This document shows positions 18,716 through 28,437 of a DNA stretch of 64,000 nt, in pieces. The notes beneath the pieces were generated by a model. It saw nothing but the letters and a program-made list of their open reading frames with translations. It was not told the DNA's origin and ran no database searches. Numbering within the stretch: position 1 is the stretch's first letter; every line of letters starts with the position of its first letter. Made by a program: the position numbers and the translations under genes. The stretch spans positions 1,302,001 through 1,366,000 of the forward strand of contig BROI01000002.1 in the NCBI GenBank assembly GCA_027923505.1, written 5' to 3'. This stretch comes from Mayamaea pseudoterrestris (taxonomy: Eukaryota; Bacillariophyta; Bacillariophyceae; Sellaphorales; Sellaphoraceae).

Positions 18716-20215
18716 TTATGACCCCCCAAACATTTGCACCAAACTCTTGCCGTTTAGTAGTTCCACCAGCAAGGCCACAAAGGCACTCGCCATGGCAACG
18801 CGAGCGTACCATCGCTCCGTCTGCATTAAACCTTCCTTGTCGCTCTCCTTGGCGACGGAACGTTCGTACAAGGCAGCCGCACTTCCAACTCCCTGCACGC
18901 CAGCAAATCCAAAGGTTTCATCCACCATGGGATCATCGTCTAGAAACACTTGCACCGTGTTTGCGACACACGCTTCCGTGACTGTCTGCATTGGTTCCGT
19001 CAGTGCGTCAACCACCATGTTGGCCATGTCTTGTATAAAGTCGGGGTTCGTGTTCAACGCCGGACAGCGTCGCCAGTTGGAAACACCATGCTCCTCCGCC
19101 AGTTCTCTGTACTCAATGTCAATCTCCTCCAACGTTTCAATATGTTCCGAAACAAAGCTAATTGGAACGACAACCAAATTCTTGACACCCTTGTCACCCA
19201 GCTCGGGCAGCACGTCGTCGGTATACGGCCGCAGCCACTCGATGGGTCCAACGCGACTCTGATAACTCAAGTGCACCTGCACTTCCTTTGGCAGCAGCTC
19301 GGAGATTGCCGCCACGCATTCCACAATTTGTTTCTGGTATGGATCGCCAGCATTCTCAATGTAGCTGAGTGGCACGCCGTGCGCCGAAAACAGTACGTGC
19401 CGCGTTGGCAGTTCCGGTGCCGCAACCTTTGCTTCCGCCAATTGCTCCGGCGTATACTGCTCCAGTTCATACAGTATCATGTCTGCCATGGCCTTTATAT
19501 ACCCCGGTCTTAAGTGCCACTGACAAATGACGGTATGCGTCAAGTGTTGATACTTTGTCGAAAACTCCTTTTGCAGCACCCGCAGCGAACTACCCGTCGT
19601 GCTAATGCTAAACTGCGGATACAGCGGCACCACCACGAGCGCCTGCACGCCATCCTTGACCGCCTGATCGAGGGCCACTTCCGTCATGGGGTGCCAGTAG
19701 CGCATGCCCAAGTAGTAGTTTGGATCCATCCAATCGGAGTGCTGCTCGCGCAGCTTGTCGCACACCAATTGTCCCTGCGCGCGACTGTATTTGAGAATGG
19801 GACTACCACCGCCAATGCTGTCGTAGGCGGCCCGCGACTTTGGCGCGCGGCGTTTGGCAATCACGTAGGCGAGCAGTGGTTGGAGTGGTGCCAGTAGAGG
19901 AGGTAGGCGAATAATGTCGGGGTCGTTGAAGAGGTTGTAGAGAAAGCCTTCCACGTCAACGGTTGTTTCGGGGCCTCCGAGATTGAGTAACAGTATGCCG
20001 ACTTTGATTTTGTCAGTTTCTGAATTTAATGATGCTAAGGATGAAGGTGATGATAGAGTCGAAGCGACTGCAAGGCTTGTTGTAGTTGGCATATAATGTG
20101 AGGAGCATTGTGCATTCTTCGTTCTCCGTCTCGTTCGCGCAAAAGCAGTCGTTTCAGTCACGAATGCTAAAGCATATGTACATAGTACTGCTATAAAGAT
20201 CGATAAAGTCTTCAT
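18716..20215 (-). CDS. Ferrochelatase, plastid type with C-terminal helix
   Basis: One exon encodes 499 residues. It inserts ferrous iron into protoporphyrin IX, the last step of heme synthesis. Family features: KVGILLLNLGGPET at about 71, SIGGGSPI, MRYWHPMTEVAL, the signature LFSAHGVPLSYIENAGDPYQ (conserved His within 277-282), and the conserved Glu segment SFVSEHIETLEEIDIEY. The N-terminus MKTLSIFIAVLCTYALAFV is a signal peptide; TTAF|ART or ALAF|V could be the ASAF-type site, so plastid import is expected. Residues 465-490 form a membrane helix like the chlorophyll-a/b-binding (CAB) tail of photosynthetic ferrochelatases, but the usual ExxNGRxAM reads ERWYARVAM. The start at 20215 is chosen because it yields the signal peptide. 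Divergent from heme lyase. Confidence 0.95.
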   Translation of the reverse strand: MKTLSIFIAVLCTYALAFVTETTAFARTRRRTKNAQCSSHYMPTTTSLAVASTLSSPSSLASLNSETDKIKVGILLLNLGGPETTVDVEGFLYNLFNDPDIIRLPPLLAPLQPLLAYVIAKRRAPKSRAAYDSIGGGSPILKYSRAQGQLVCDKLREQHSDWMDPNYYLGMRYWHPMTEVALDQAVKDGVQALVVVPLYPQFSISTTGSSLRVLQKEFSTKYQHLTHTVICQWHLRPGYIKAMADMILYELEQYTPEQLAEAKVAAPELPTRHVLFSAHGVPLSYIENAGDPYQKQIVECVAAISELLPKEVQVHLSYQSRVGPIEWLRPYTDDVLPELGDKGVKNLVVVPISFVSEHIETLEEIDIEYRELAEEHGVSNWRRCPALNTNPDFIQDMANMVVDALTEPMQTVTEACVANTVQVFLDDDPMVDETFGFAGVQGVGSAAALYERSVAKESDKEGLMQTERWYARVAMASAFVALLVELLNGKSLVQMFGGS

Positions 20216-20527
20216 GGCATGTCTAGAGTTTGTTGAGAAGATCTGCAGTGATGGATCAAGGTAGAAACAGCTTTGCGTTTCATGGTTCATGGTGAAGGAT
20301 CGTCGCGCGATTGCGTCAGCTGCGCGGCGAAACGTCTTCAGTAACGGTCCGACTCTTATTTTGCCGCGACGGCGCGCTCCTTTCGTCGCGACCACGAACG
20401 TCCACGCCTCATCCATCACTTCATTCTTCCTTGCTTCCCAAGTGAGACTCTGTTGCTAGCGTAGGATTTCAGCAGCTTGATACTCATCTACCGGTCGTCT
20501 ATAGAGTGTATAGCCGAGAAAGAAACT
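20216..20527. promoter_or_regulatory. Shared promoter of ferrochelatase and heme lyase
   Basis: These 312 bp separate the start codons of two divergent genes, one making heme and the other attaching it to cytochrome c. Any element here could act on both. A GCGTCA hexamer lies near 20306. No TATA-like box is obvious. The region upstream of the ferrochelatase ATG is open in that frame but adds a non-signal N-terminus, so I treat it as leader. Confidence 0.45.
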
Positions 20528-21463
20528 ATGAATTCGAACCGCAACAAGAGTGACGATCATTCGCCCTCGTCGTCGGCAAGTAGCGGCAGCGGTTGTCCAG
20601 TGAATCATCAACATGCAACCTCGACTTGGCCTTGGGCTTCTGCTGCGTCATCAAAGATTACCTCGCGGCCAATCGATGCTTCCGACAAGCAGCAGCAGCC
20701 TCCACCCGCACTCTCCTATCAGCCGGCATCCATCGAGGAAGCGGCGCAGCATGCGCAAACACCCCAACCTGATCAGCGCGTCAAGCTTGGAACGGAACGA
20801 CAAGTATCCAGTATTCCGCGAGGTGACTTGAATGTGAATATCAATGGTAGTCCGTCGACTGGTTGTCCAATGTCAGCAGACTCTGCAGCAGCGCCTCAAC
20901 TTCCACACCACCAGCACGACGATCCATCCAAAGCATCAAACTGGGTCTACCCATCCGAGCAGCAACTGTACAACGCCATGCGCCGCAAGGGCTGGACCAA
21001 CGTTCCGGAGGATTCCATTTCCACGGTGCTAAATATTCACAACACCATCAACGAACGCACCTGGACCATGATTCAACAGTGGGAAGGTTCGTCGAATTTG
21101 ACGCTCACCAAGTTTCAGGGCCGACCAACGGAGCCGTCGCCAAAGTCGTGGATATTGTGCAACTTGTTGCGTCTCTACGACGCTCCCTTTGATCGGCACG
21201 ACTGGTATGTTGCGAAGCGAAGTAGTGACGGTACCGAGTCACTGCGGACGCAACGCTACGTGATTGACTACTACTACGCCGAGTCGTCCTTGCCAGATGT
21301 TCCGCCACGTCCAGTCATTGACGCACGACCGGCGCTGGATCATCCGCGGGCAGTGTATCTGCGCGGCAAGCAGTTTTTCAAGGATGCCTTTCCGGCCATT
21401 AGCAGGCGATTGTTCGAGTCAACGACTGACACGTCGAGTAAAAATGATGGAGTAAAGACGTAA
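20528..21463 (+). CDS. Holocytochrome c synthase (cytochrome c heme lyase)
   Basis: One exon encodes 311 residues. The enzyme covalently attaches heme to apocytochrome c (or c1) in the mitochondrial intermembrane space. Landmarks of the family are present: WVYPSEQQLYNAMRRKGW, VLNIHNTINERTWTMIQQWE with the key His in NIHN, LTKFQGRPTEPSPKSW, DAPFDRHDWYV, and YVIDYYYAE, followed by DARPALDHPRAV. Two Cys-Pro heme-binding motifs lie in the N-terminal part (SGCPV at about 22 and TGCPM at about 112), as in fungal and algal members. The first 100 residues are Ser/Gln/Pro-rich and probably disordered. Start is the first in-frame ATG after the upstream stop-free leader, context aaactATGaat. Confidence 0.95.
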   Translation: MNSNRNKSDDHSPSSSASSGSGCPVNHQHATSTWPWASAASSKITSRPIDASDKQQQPPPALSYQPASIEEAAQHAQTPQPDQRVKLGTERQVSSIPRGDLNVNINGSPSTGCPMSADSAAAPQLPHHQHDDPSKASNWVYPSEQQLYNAMRRKGWTNVPEDSISTVLNIHNTINERTWTMIQQWEGSSNLTLTKFQGRPTEPSPKSWILCNLLRLYDAPFDRHDWYVAKRSSDGTESLRTQRYVIDYYYAESSLPDVPPRPVIDARPALDHPRAVYLRGKQFFKDAFPAISRRLFESTTDTSSKNDGVKT

Positions 21464-21841
21464 TTTGCTAAAATGTAGTAGCAGGCGCCCTTAATATTAC
21501 TGAGACTTGCATTCTGGTTGTAGGTAAACGTCATTTTTACCGTTGTGCATTGCTACAGTACTTTGACGACAATGAAAAGTTGTTGCTGGAGTATGGCTGA
21601 GCTGTAACTTTACTCAAGGAACATTTGTTCGTAACGGTGAGGCATCTACCTTGATTGCCTGATACATGGAAGTAATGGGAGTTTGTGATGGGAGACGAAC
21701 AGATCACCAAGGTTGAACGCGACGTTGTCGGTCGTGCCAAATAAGTCAGTACCGGTAGGATGAATATTCATTATCGAGTCTAGTTCTTAGAGTACAGCTG
21801 GGATCTCACAATGACTGTCTTCTAGTATTGCCCAATTGGCG
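21464..21841. other. Intergenic region after heme lyase
   Basis: These 378 bases hold the heme lyase 3' region and the upstream region of the next gene. The sequence GTACCGGTA near 21751 resembles the core of the palindrome at 14501. No gene is apparent on either strand. Confidence 0.35.
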
Positions 21842-22423
21842 ATGCGCAGCCGTTGCCTTGCCGGCACGCGCTCACTTTTTCGCATCGTTTTGGCGATGGC
21901 ATTTGCTTCCTCCTCCCATTCAAAATTCCCCTCACGACATCAGATAGCTGCGCCTTGCTCCAAATCCGAGAATATCGCAACCATGATCAAGAAAGACGCT
22001 CATATGAGATTGACTGCCATTATAGCGCTTGGCCTGGCTGTAGGCCTCGTTGTGTTCCTCGCTTCAACCAACAAGTCCAGTTCAAGGACAGCACGGCCGG
22101 CCTCCGAGCCCCGACGATTACAAATGGAGAGTCTCTTCCAAGATTTTCCTCAAAGTGTTTCAAAATATTCACCTATCATGCCCAATAGCTTGTCAAGCGA
22201 TGCTCCCTCGGATATACCGAGCGACCGACCAAGTTTTGCACCGTCCTTACGGGCGTCGTCGGACACTCCAAGCATGCTTCCACCCGACGCCCCCTCACTC
22301 CAACCCAGCGACATGCCGTCTCGCGCTCCAACACAATGGTCGGGTCCTAAAATATTAGACCTATTTTCGGATGCACCATCCGACTCGCCGTCCGCGTCAC
22401 CTACATGGGTCGGCTCTCAGTAA
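21842..22423 (+). CDS. Short membrane protein with SxxPS repeats
   Basis: The frame gives 193 residues from the ATG at 21842, or 146 from the ATG at 21983, which has the better context (gcaaccATGatc) and starts MIKKDAHMRLTAIIALG. The second choice places one membrane helix (IIALGLAVGLVVFLAS) near residue 11, a type II layout. The remainder is a Ser/Pro/Asp-rich repeat: LSSDAPSDIPSDRPSFAPS, then DTPSMLPPDAPSLQPSDMPS and SDAPSDSPSASP. Such SDxPS spacers precede leucine-rich repeats in many diatom surface proteins, but here the frame stops before any repeat. It may be a complete small surface protein or the leftover front end of an LRR protein. It is tail-to-tail with the LRR gene next door. Confidence 0.55.
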   Translation: MRSRCLAGTRSLFRIVLAMAFASSSHSKFPSRHQIAAPCSKSENIATMIKKDAHMRLTAIIALGLAVGLVVFLASTNKSSSRTARPASEPRRLQMESLFQDFPQSVSKYSPIMPNSLSSDAPSDIPSDRPSFAPSLRASSDTPSMLPPDAPSLQPSDMPSRAPTQWSGPKILDLFSDAPSDSPSASPTWVGSQ

Positions 22424-22616
22424 AGAAGCTTGAGGTTGGTGCCTGTCGTACCAGGAGCAACCAACCTGTTGCGATCACTTATTTGTTTATAACTGCTCCA
22501 TGAAAAACTATTGTTAACCTCATATAATCTATAATATGAAAGATTTGCATGTTACAATTGCTATGATTTTTGTTATGAATTATGATTGTGAGTGCCTGAC
22601 GACAATCACATACGTT

Positions 22617-24778
22617 TTAGAAACAGCGCGTGCAGCAGGTGCACTCAACAAACGGCGGAGAATCTCTCCCGGATAGTTCGAGGCAGTCAGAAGTCAAGGT
22701 GGTGAGCGATTTATCCTTTAACAAGCAGACTGATTGAGGCATGGTACCCTCCAAGTTATTTTCTTCCAATGTGACAGTGGCTGTTGTTCGTGGTGCGAGA
22801 GCGACGGTGAAGTTAGGAAAACTGTGATTACAGCTGATGCCTAAGAAAGATTATGGCAATCTTTACGTACCCAAAGAGTTTATCATGCCAAGCGACGATG
22901 GTACCGTCCCAGTGAGACGATTGTTTTGCAGCTGCAGCGAAGTCAACGACTGCATTAGCCCAATGCTACTGCCGAGCATTCCCTCCAACAAATTGTCATT
23001 CAGTTCAAGTTGTTGGAGATTTTTCAGTTTATATATCTCTTTAGGAATGGACCCGCCGAGAAGGTTGAAATTGAGGTCAAGGGTCTCGAGCGAGGATATT
23101 TCGCTCAGTTGGGGAGGAATTGAGCCAGACATGACGCCATCGGTAAGCAATAAGAAACGTAGGCCGGACAAGGCTCGAAGTTCGCTTGCAATCGTGCCCG
23201 AAAGCCCATTCGTTTCTAAAATTTGCAATAGATATGGGTATGAATGTGAGAGAAACTTAACGATACGGTTCCACTCTCAACAACATGATACGTACCAAAT
23301 TCAATTCTCGTCACCATCCCCATATCGTTGCATACAACTCCACCCCAGCGACATTCAGAACCGGATGTCAGCCACGCGTTTGATCCGCTTCCCGTTATTG
23401 GCTGAATGTTACATGCCTCATTTGCCGCCGTGATTGCCGCCTCCGAGGTGAAATCAGACGGAGCCGCGCATTCCTTCCATCGGTCGCCGCGCGCACTGTA
23501 GTAAAAGACAGCCAAGGCGTATCGCTGTTTCAAGGTTATCTCGTCCTCGGGACAAACATATGCGGCGTCTTGTTCGGTGAGCCAGGTGAACGCACTGTTC
23601 TGCGGAGTGTCCGCCGTGCTGACGGCCGTTCCATCGGAAATGCTATTGACAATGACGCGTACTAGAAGCGAGCGAAGCATGGACGACATGTTGCAGGCTT
23701 GCGTAGGCGCCATTGTTGGAGCTGCGGTAGTCGATGCCACTGGTGCTGCTGTGCCGGCCGATACTGGCGCTGCTGACGAAGGAGCTGGTGCTGGCGTGCC
23801 CGTCGGTACTGGCGCCGCTGAAGCAGGCGCTGTCGTTGTCATGAATGGAGCGAGCGTTGATGGAGCAAGTGTTGCCGGAACAACTACTGATGGAGCAGGT
23901 GTTGCTGGAACAAGTGTCGATGGAGCAGGTGTTGCCGGAACAAGTGTCGATGGAGCAGGTGTCGCCGGAACAAGTGTCGATGGAGCGGGTGTACTTGTTG
24001 CGACGGGAGCTGACGTTGCCGCAGCAGGAGCTCTTGTAGTAGGCGCCGATGTCACAGTTGACGTGGGTGCTATTGTTGTCGGTGAAGATGTCACAATTTC
24101 GGTGGGCGAATTTGTTGTCGTGACGATGCTAGGTCTTGGCGTAGGTACCGAGCTAGTGGGAAAGACTATGGCGGTAGGAAATTCGGGCGTTCTTGACGGA
24201 GGCATTGTTCCCTCGCCCTGCACCGAAGGTGCAGCCGTAACAACAGGAACAGTTGATGGTAGAACTGTGGCGATTGGAACAGCCGATGGTCGATTCGTTG
24301 GCAATCTCGTGACGACTGCAGCCGGAGATGGTGTTTCGGCCGATGTGGGAGGCTCCGTGAGGCGAATCGTTGGCTTCGGTGTCACGGGCATTTCAGGCAT
24401 TGCTGCGGACGGAGCGAATGTCTCGTTATTAAGCTGCATTGTCGGTGACATCACCGGTGCTTCCGTTGGAGGAGATGTCAAGGATGAAAATGTAGGTCTA
24501 GCCGCGGATGGTGACGATGTTTTTGGTGCCACTGTAGGCGTGAGCGGGTAACTTCCCATTGAATTCACGCCGTTGATGAGGGAGAGTATGAGCTCCCCAT
24601 CAGCATCCTCTGCTGTCAGCTGATATGATGGCTCGTCTTCTAACGCCCAATTCGATGTAGAGAACACTCGGCGAAACCTTTGAGGCTTTTGCTCATCTTG
24701 CTGGGCGCTTGCTGCCGTTGCTGCCGACACACATGTCCAGACACACAAGAATGAGACGGTCAAAGATCGAATCAGCAT
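22617..24778 (-). CDS. Secreted mucin-like leucine-rich-repeat protein
   Basis: Three exons, 23296-24778, 22867-23215 and 22617-22821, give 678 residues; introns are 80 nt (phase 1, gtacgt) and 45 nt (phase 2, gtaaag). MLIRSLTVSFLCVWTCVSAA is a signal peptide. Residues about 80-360 are Thr/Pro/Ser/Ala-rich and mucin-like, with four 10-residue repeats STLVPATPAP. Then comes a cap domain common before diatom LRRs (KQRYALAVFYYSARGDRWKE, SECRWGGVVCNDMG). Four to five plant-type LRRs follow (LSGTIASELRALSGLRFLLL, LLGGSIPKEIYKLKNLQQLE, RLTGTVPSSLG). The last exon ends in a Cys cluster VECTCCTRCF. It is probably a cell-surface or extracellular recognition or adhesion protein; no kinase and no membrane helix seen. 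Confidence 0.85.
23859..23990. repeat. 30-bp coding minisatellite
   Basis: Four near-identical 30-bp units (consensus beginning gatggagcaggtgttgccgg) plus a partial fifth lie head to tail inside the mucin-like segment of the LRR gene. Because the unit is a multiple of three, copy-number change alters spacer length without breaking frame. Units differ by only a few bases, so expansion is recent. Confidence 0.85.
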
Positions 24779-25217
24779 GTTGGTTGATGATTGGCGTAAG
24801 AGTTAAGGGAGACCTCGATCTGCACATCCATCAAACAAACGATCGGATTGTCACTAATGAGCCGCGGAACAATCTTCTTGCACCTCCACTGGACGACGTC
24901 TAAGCAAAGGTCCCGCATCGAACGTTGAACGCATGGACGAATGCTCCGTTGGGTACCGGATCGAAAATCTCGCGAACTCGCCGATAACGCTACGACACAG
25001 AATCAAAGTGAGTCACGATGCGAATGTAATGACGCTATGCAAGCTCAGCCGTACGGGTAGCTAACATGGCGAGTACGTTAAAGTAGAACCCCATCATAGA
25101 AAGATGCTACAAGAGGAAGTTATACAGTATAGTTATTCATGAAATTAATTTGCATTAAGTCTTTCGACTCAGATACCAATTCGTCAGCTCCAACGTTGAC
25201 CAAGCCCGCGTCACAAT
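24779..25217. other. Intergenic region upstream of the LRR gene
   Basis: These 439 bases lie between the LRR start and the 3' end of the Deltex-type gene on the same strand. Nothing coding or structured is apparent; the distal half is AT-rich. Confidence 0.4.
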
Positions 25218-26647
25218 TTACAAGGCACTAGCAATCGGAACATTTAAGTCATCAAGTTTAATGTTGCAATCGGCAAAAAAACTCTGGTCAGGAAATCCGC
25301 GTTCACCGCCACCGGAAAGACTCGTCTTGTGAGGGATCGTAGCCCACGTTATGGTGTCATTGGGCGCCGCGGAGACAATTGCAAAGGTCAGTCCGCGAAC
25401 GAACGCGCATTCCAGACGCTTTAGAAGGTCGCGCCCTTGATCATTATCCGGAAGGTAAGTTTTGTAGTTCGCTCCAGAGAATTCTAATCCAGGATTGCTG
25501 CGGACAGAGGATAGAAAAGCCGTAAGTCTCGCGGGAGAATAATTGTGACAGAATTATCAACGCGCGCAGGCACGCAGCAGTCAACTCACGGATGATAGCA
25601 TTTCTGTTTCCCGTCATAAATCGAGTAGCGAACCACAAATGTCCCCTGGCCATGGCCACAGCAGCTAATACATTCCGACGATACGGTCATGTATCCCGAC
25701 GGCATTGTGCCTTGCTGCATTGGCACATTGACGCAGCGAAAGGGACACTTGTTGGAATAAGATTCCGCGTGCATCAAGCAAGGGTAATGAAACATGTGTC
25801 CACATGTAACCATTTTTCCGATCAGTTTTTGGGTGAGTAGGTCTTGGCAAAATGCGCATGTATCGTCGGGTGACTTCGGCGATGTTAAAGTCATTGCAAA
25901 TGGACGAGGAGGACTGAGCGACTCTGGTGCACGATAGTAAAGAGTGTGCTGAGCTGGCCAGAGCGCGTCGAAAATAGAGCTGTTGGCGTTTGATGGAAAA
26001 GAAGGCAATAACTGCATCGGCGTTGGCTCAACAGTTACTCGCCAAACACTCCCGAGCGCATTCGCCGTAATGTCATGCCCCGTAGCCACCTGCGCGAGAG
26101 CAGTTGCTACTGATTCTGGTGTAGGCATAATGGACGACGATGTCTTCTCAATCGCTGCAACTTCTCGCTCATTAAAAGCCGTGTTACGCAATGCGGACAA
26201 AATGTCGGGGCTCCCGGCATTGTAATAAACGCACATATATCCATTAACAATCGCAAGCGAGCCTGACATAACAGACTTCAAGTATACGTCCATGCGCGCA
26301 TGACTATTGTCTGTCTCGTCGTCGTCATCATCACCATCGTCATTGTTGTCATCTTGTGATTCCTCGTCCGATGTCTCGTCATCATCACGAACACTTCCGC
26401 CGGTTTGCCGCAGCATCAAATTATTTGAATGGTTCATGCTTGCGGTAAGCTGATCTTCAATAGAGCCAATATAATCACGTAGAAAACCTTGGTCATGCTC
26501 GCTGCCAAGCTGTTTCGCACAGGCGCAACAACGTTGGCGCGCATCGTCGTTGCGAACCCTTGGGTCGTAGTGCGACACCGATGCTCGGCCTGCGCGTTTG
26601 CCTCGCCAACCGCAACCACGCAACGTCACACGCGTCTCTCCAACCAT
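25218..26647 (-). CDS. Deltex-type E3 ubiquitin ligase (RING plus DTC domain)
   Basis: Two exons, 25590-26647 and 25218-25497, are joined by a 92-nt phase-2 intron (gtgagt...ccgcag), giving 445 residues. A RING finger occupies about 263-304: CAFCQDLL, MVTCGHMFHYPCL and CPFRC. The Deltex C-terminal domain follows across the splice: GTFVVRYSIYDG, then NPGLEFSGANYKTYLPDNDQ, GRDLLKRLECAFVRGLTF, ITWATIPHKTS and GFPDQSFFADC, each matching the animal DTX pattern (RxAYLPDxxEGRxLLxRLxxAF, ITWxDIHHKT, GYPDxxYL). Deltex RING-DTC modules are known to ubiquitylate and to ADP-ribosylate or use ADP-ribose/NAD. Residues 85-115 are extremely acidic. Notch is absent in diatoms, so the substrate is unknown. Start at 26647 is the first ATG of the frame. 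Confidence 0.85.
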
Positions 26648-26806
26648 CTCTGTCTGTCACGCAGCCTTCGTTCCACGAGTATAGACTTGGCTCTAGCAAG
26701 ACTCTACAAGTAAGCGACATCAATCAACTATTCAATCATAATAGAATATAGCGGGTTATTGAAGCTAGCAAAGGTGCTATTGAAGTGAAGGAATTGAAAC
26801 GGCACC

Positions 26807-28288
26807 ATGCTACCAAAGAACTCCCTCCGATGGGACGAGGATGATGGCAGAAGCAGTATCCGATGTTCAAGTACTCGGCGCCATCAAAGACGCTCCTTTA
26901 GTATATTGAATATAAAGAATTTGCTAATACTGGCAGTTTCATCATGCATGCATCTACAATCAGCATCAGCGTTCATGGTATCACCGTCGACTTGCACCAA
27001 CAACAGCTACAAAGAACCAGCAATTCGACGAGAATCACCTCGCTTGTCATTGTCGAACAATCCATTACTCGACGATGATGACGACGAAGACTCCTTGCTT
27101 CCAACTACACCAGGTCCACCCTGCGTCATTAAAGTACTTGGCGTGGGCGGAGGCGGCGGCAACGCTGTCAACCGCATGATTCAGACGCGGATTGAAGGCG
27201 TGTCCTTTTGGGCCATCAACACGGACGCCCAGGCACTCGCCAAGAGCTTGGCGCCCAACGTGTTGAACATTGGACGAACATTGACGCGGGGACTGGGAGC
27301 GGGTGGTATTCCAACGGTGGGCGCAGGTGCGGCGCGGGAAAATAACAAGGAGATTGAACGTATCTGCGAGGGAGCTGATATGGTGTTTATAACGGCGGGC
27401 ATGGGAGGTGGAACTGGAAGTGGAGCCGCTCCTGTTGTTGCTGAAATTGCCAAGGAGGATTGTGGGTGTTTGACTGTGGGTGTTGTAACCAAACCTTTTG
27501 CGTTTGAGGGTCGTCGGCGAATGAACCAGGCGCTGGAAGCGATTGAGGAATTGCGGAAACATGTGGATACGCTGATTGTAGTTTCGAATGACAAGCTTTT
27601 ACAAATTGTACCTGACAATACTCCAGTGACGGAAGCTTTCTTGGTTGCCGATGATATCTTGCGGCAGGGAGTCGTTGGTATTTCCGAAATTATTCTCAAG
27701 ACTGGTTTGGTGAATGTCGATTTTGCCGATGTTCGCGCCGTCATGAAGGACGCTGGAACTGCACTCATGGGCGTTGGAACGGGTGTCGGAAAGACGCGAG
27801 CTGCTGATGCGGCAGTGGCTGCTATTTCCAGTCCACTCTTGGACTTTCCCATTCAGCGCGCCAAACGAATTGTGTTCAACATTGTTGGAGGAGAAAGCAT
27901 GGGTCTGCAGGAGATTAACGAAGCTAGTGAAGTAATTTACGAGAATGCCGATGACAATGCGAACATTATCTTTGGTGCCTTGGTCGACCCGAGCATGAAG
28001 GAAGAAATCAGCATTACAGTATTGGCTTGCGATTTTGACGAAGGCGACATGGAATTGTTCATGGAACCAGTTCCAGAAGAGACTGACAGCTCGGATGACC
28101 CACGCGACCCTGACTTTTACAAGAATCGACGGCAAAAAACTCGAAGTCCGCTTGGACCGGATGCGTCGTTGGAGGAGACGCGAGTAGCCATTACGCGAGG
28201 GTTCAAAAAGCCAACGGAACCAGCCAAGAGCAAGGACAAGAAAAAGTCTGGTCTTCGCGGCTTTCTACGAAAGTTTATTGGAGAATAG
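26807..28288 (+). CDS. ftsZ: Plastid cell-division protein FtsZ
   Basis: One exon encodes 493 residues. FtsZ is the tubulin-like GTPase that forms the plastid (ancestrally bacterial) division ring. The tubulin signature [10 protein letters not shown] is at about 200-209, with [31 protein letters not shown], and NDKLL following. The leader contains a hydrophobic core [11 protein letters not shown] and then an exact ASAF|M site at 53-57, so the protein enters the secondary plastid. An unusual 35-residue hydrophilic stretch precedes the signal core. The C-terminus is basic ([19 protein letters not shown]). Start context is ggcaccATGcta. It lies divergent from the Deltex-type gene, 159 bp apart. 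Confidence 0.96.
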   Translation: MLPKNSLRWDEDDGRSSIRCSSTRRHQRRSFSILNIKNLLILAVSSCMHLQSASAFMVSPSTCTNNSYKEPAIRRESPRLSLSNNPLLDDDDDEDSLLPTTPGPPCVIKVLGVGGGGGNAVNRMIQTRIEGVSFWAINTDAQALAKSLAPNVLNIGRTLTRGLGAGGIPTVGAGAARENNKEIERICEGADMVFITAGMGGGTGSGAAPVVAEIAKEDCGCLTVGVVTKPFAFEGRRRMNQALEAIEELRKHVDTLIVVSNDKLLQIVPDNTPVTEAFLVADDILRQGVVGISEIILKTGLVNVDFADVRAVMKDAGTALMGVGTGVGKTRAADAAVAAISSPLLDFPIQRAKRIVFNIVGGESMGLQEINEASEVIYENADDNANIIFGALVDPSMKEEISITVLACDFDEGDMELFMEPVPEETDSSDDPRDPDFYKNRRQKTRSPLGPDASLEETRVAITRGFKKPTEPAKSKDKKKSGLRGFLRKFIGE

Positions 28289-28437
28289 TAGGTGTTTGTA
28301 AAATCTACATTTGGGCTACTTTTTGATTAATTGGTTGTGGAACGACGTGTAGCGTACGAGTTCGCGTGCGGAGCATTTATCTGCTTCCAGCATAAAGCTT
28401 GGCATTTTTACCTCCAAATTATAGGCTATCAACTGCA

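Noticed and set aside
23577-24551. 324-residue Val/Gly/Asp-rich open frame on the plus strand
   Set aside because: It is the exact antisense of the repetitive mucin-like stalk of the LRR gene; the repeats remove stops on both strands. The minus strand has signal peptide, splice sites and domains.
27181-27852. 223-residue antisense frame inside FtsZ
   Set aside because: FtsZ on the plus strand is unambiguous; the antisense frame is a codon-bias shadow rich in Ser and Thr.
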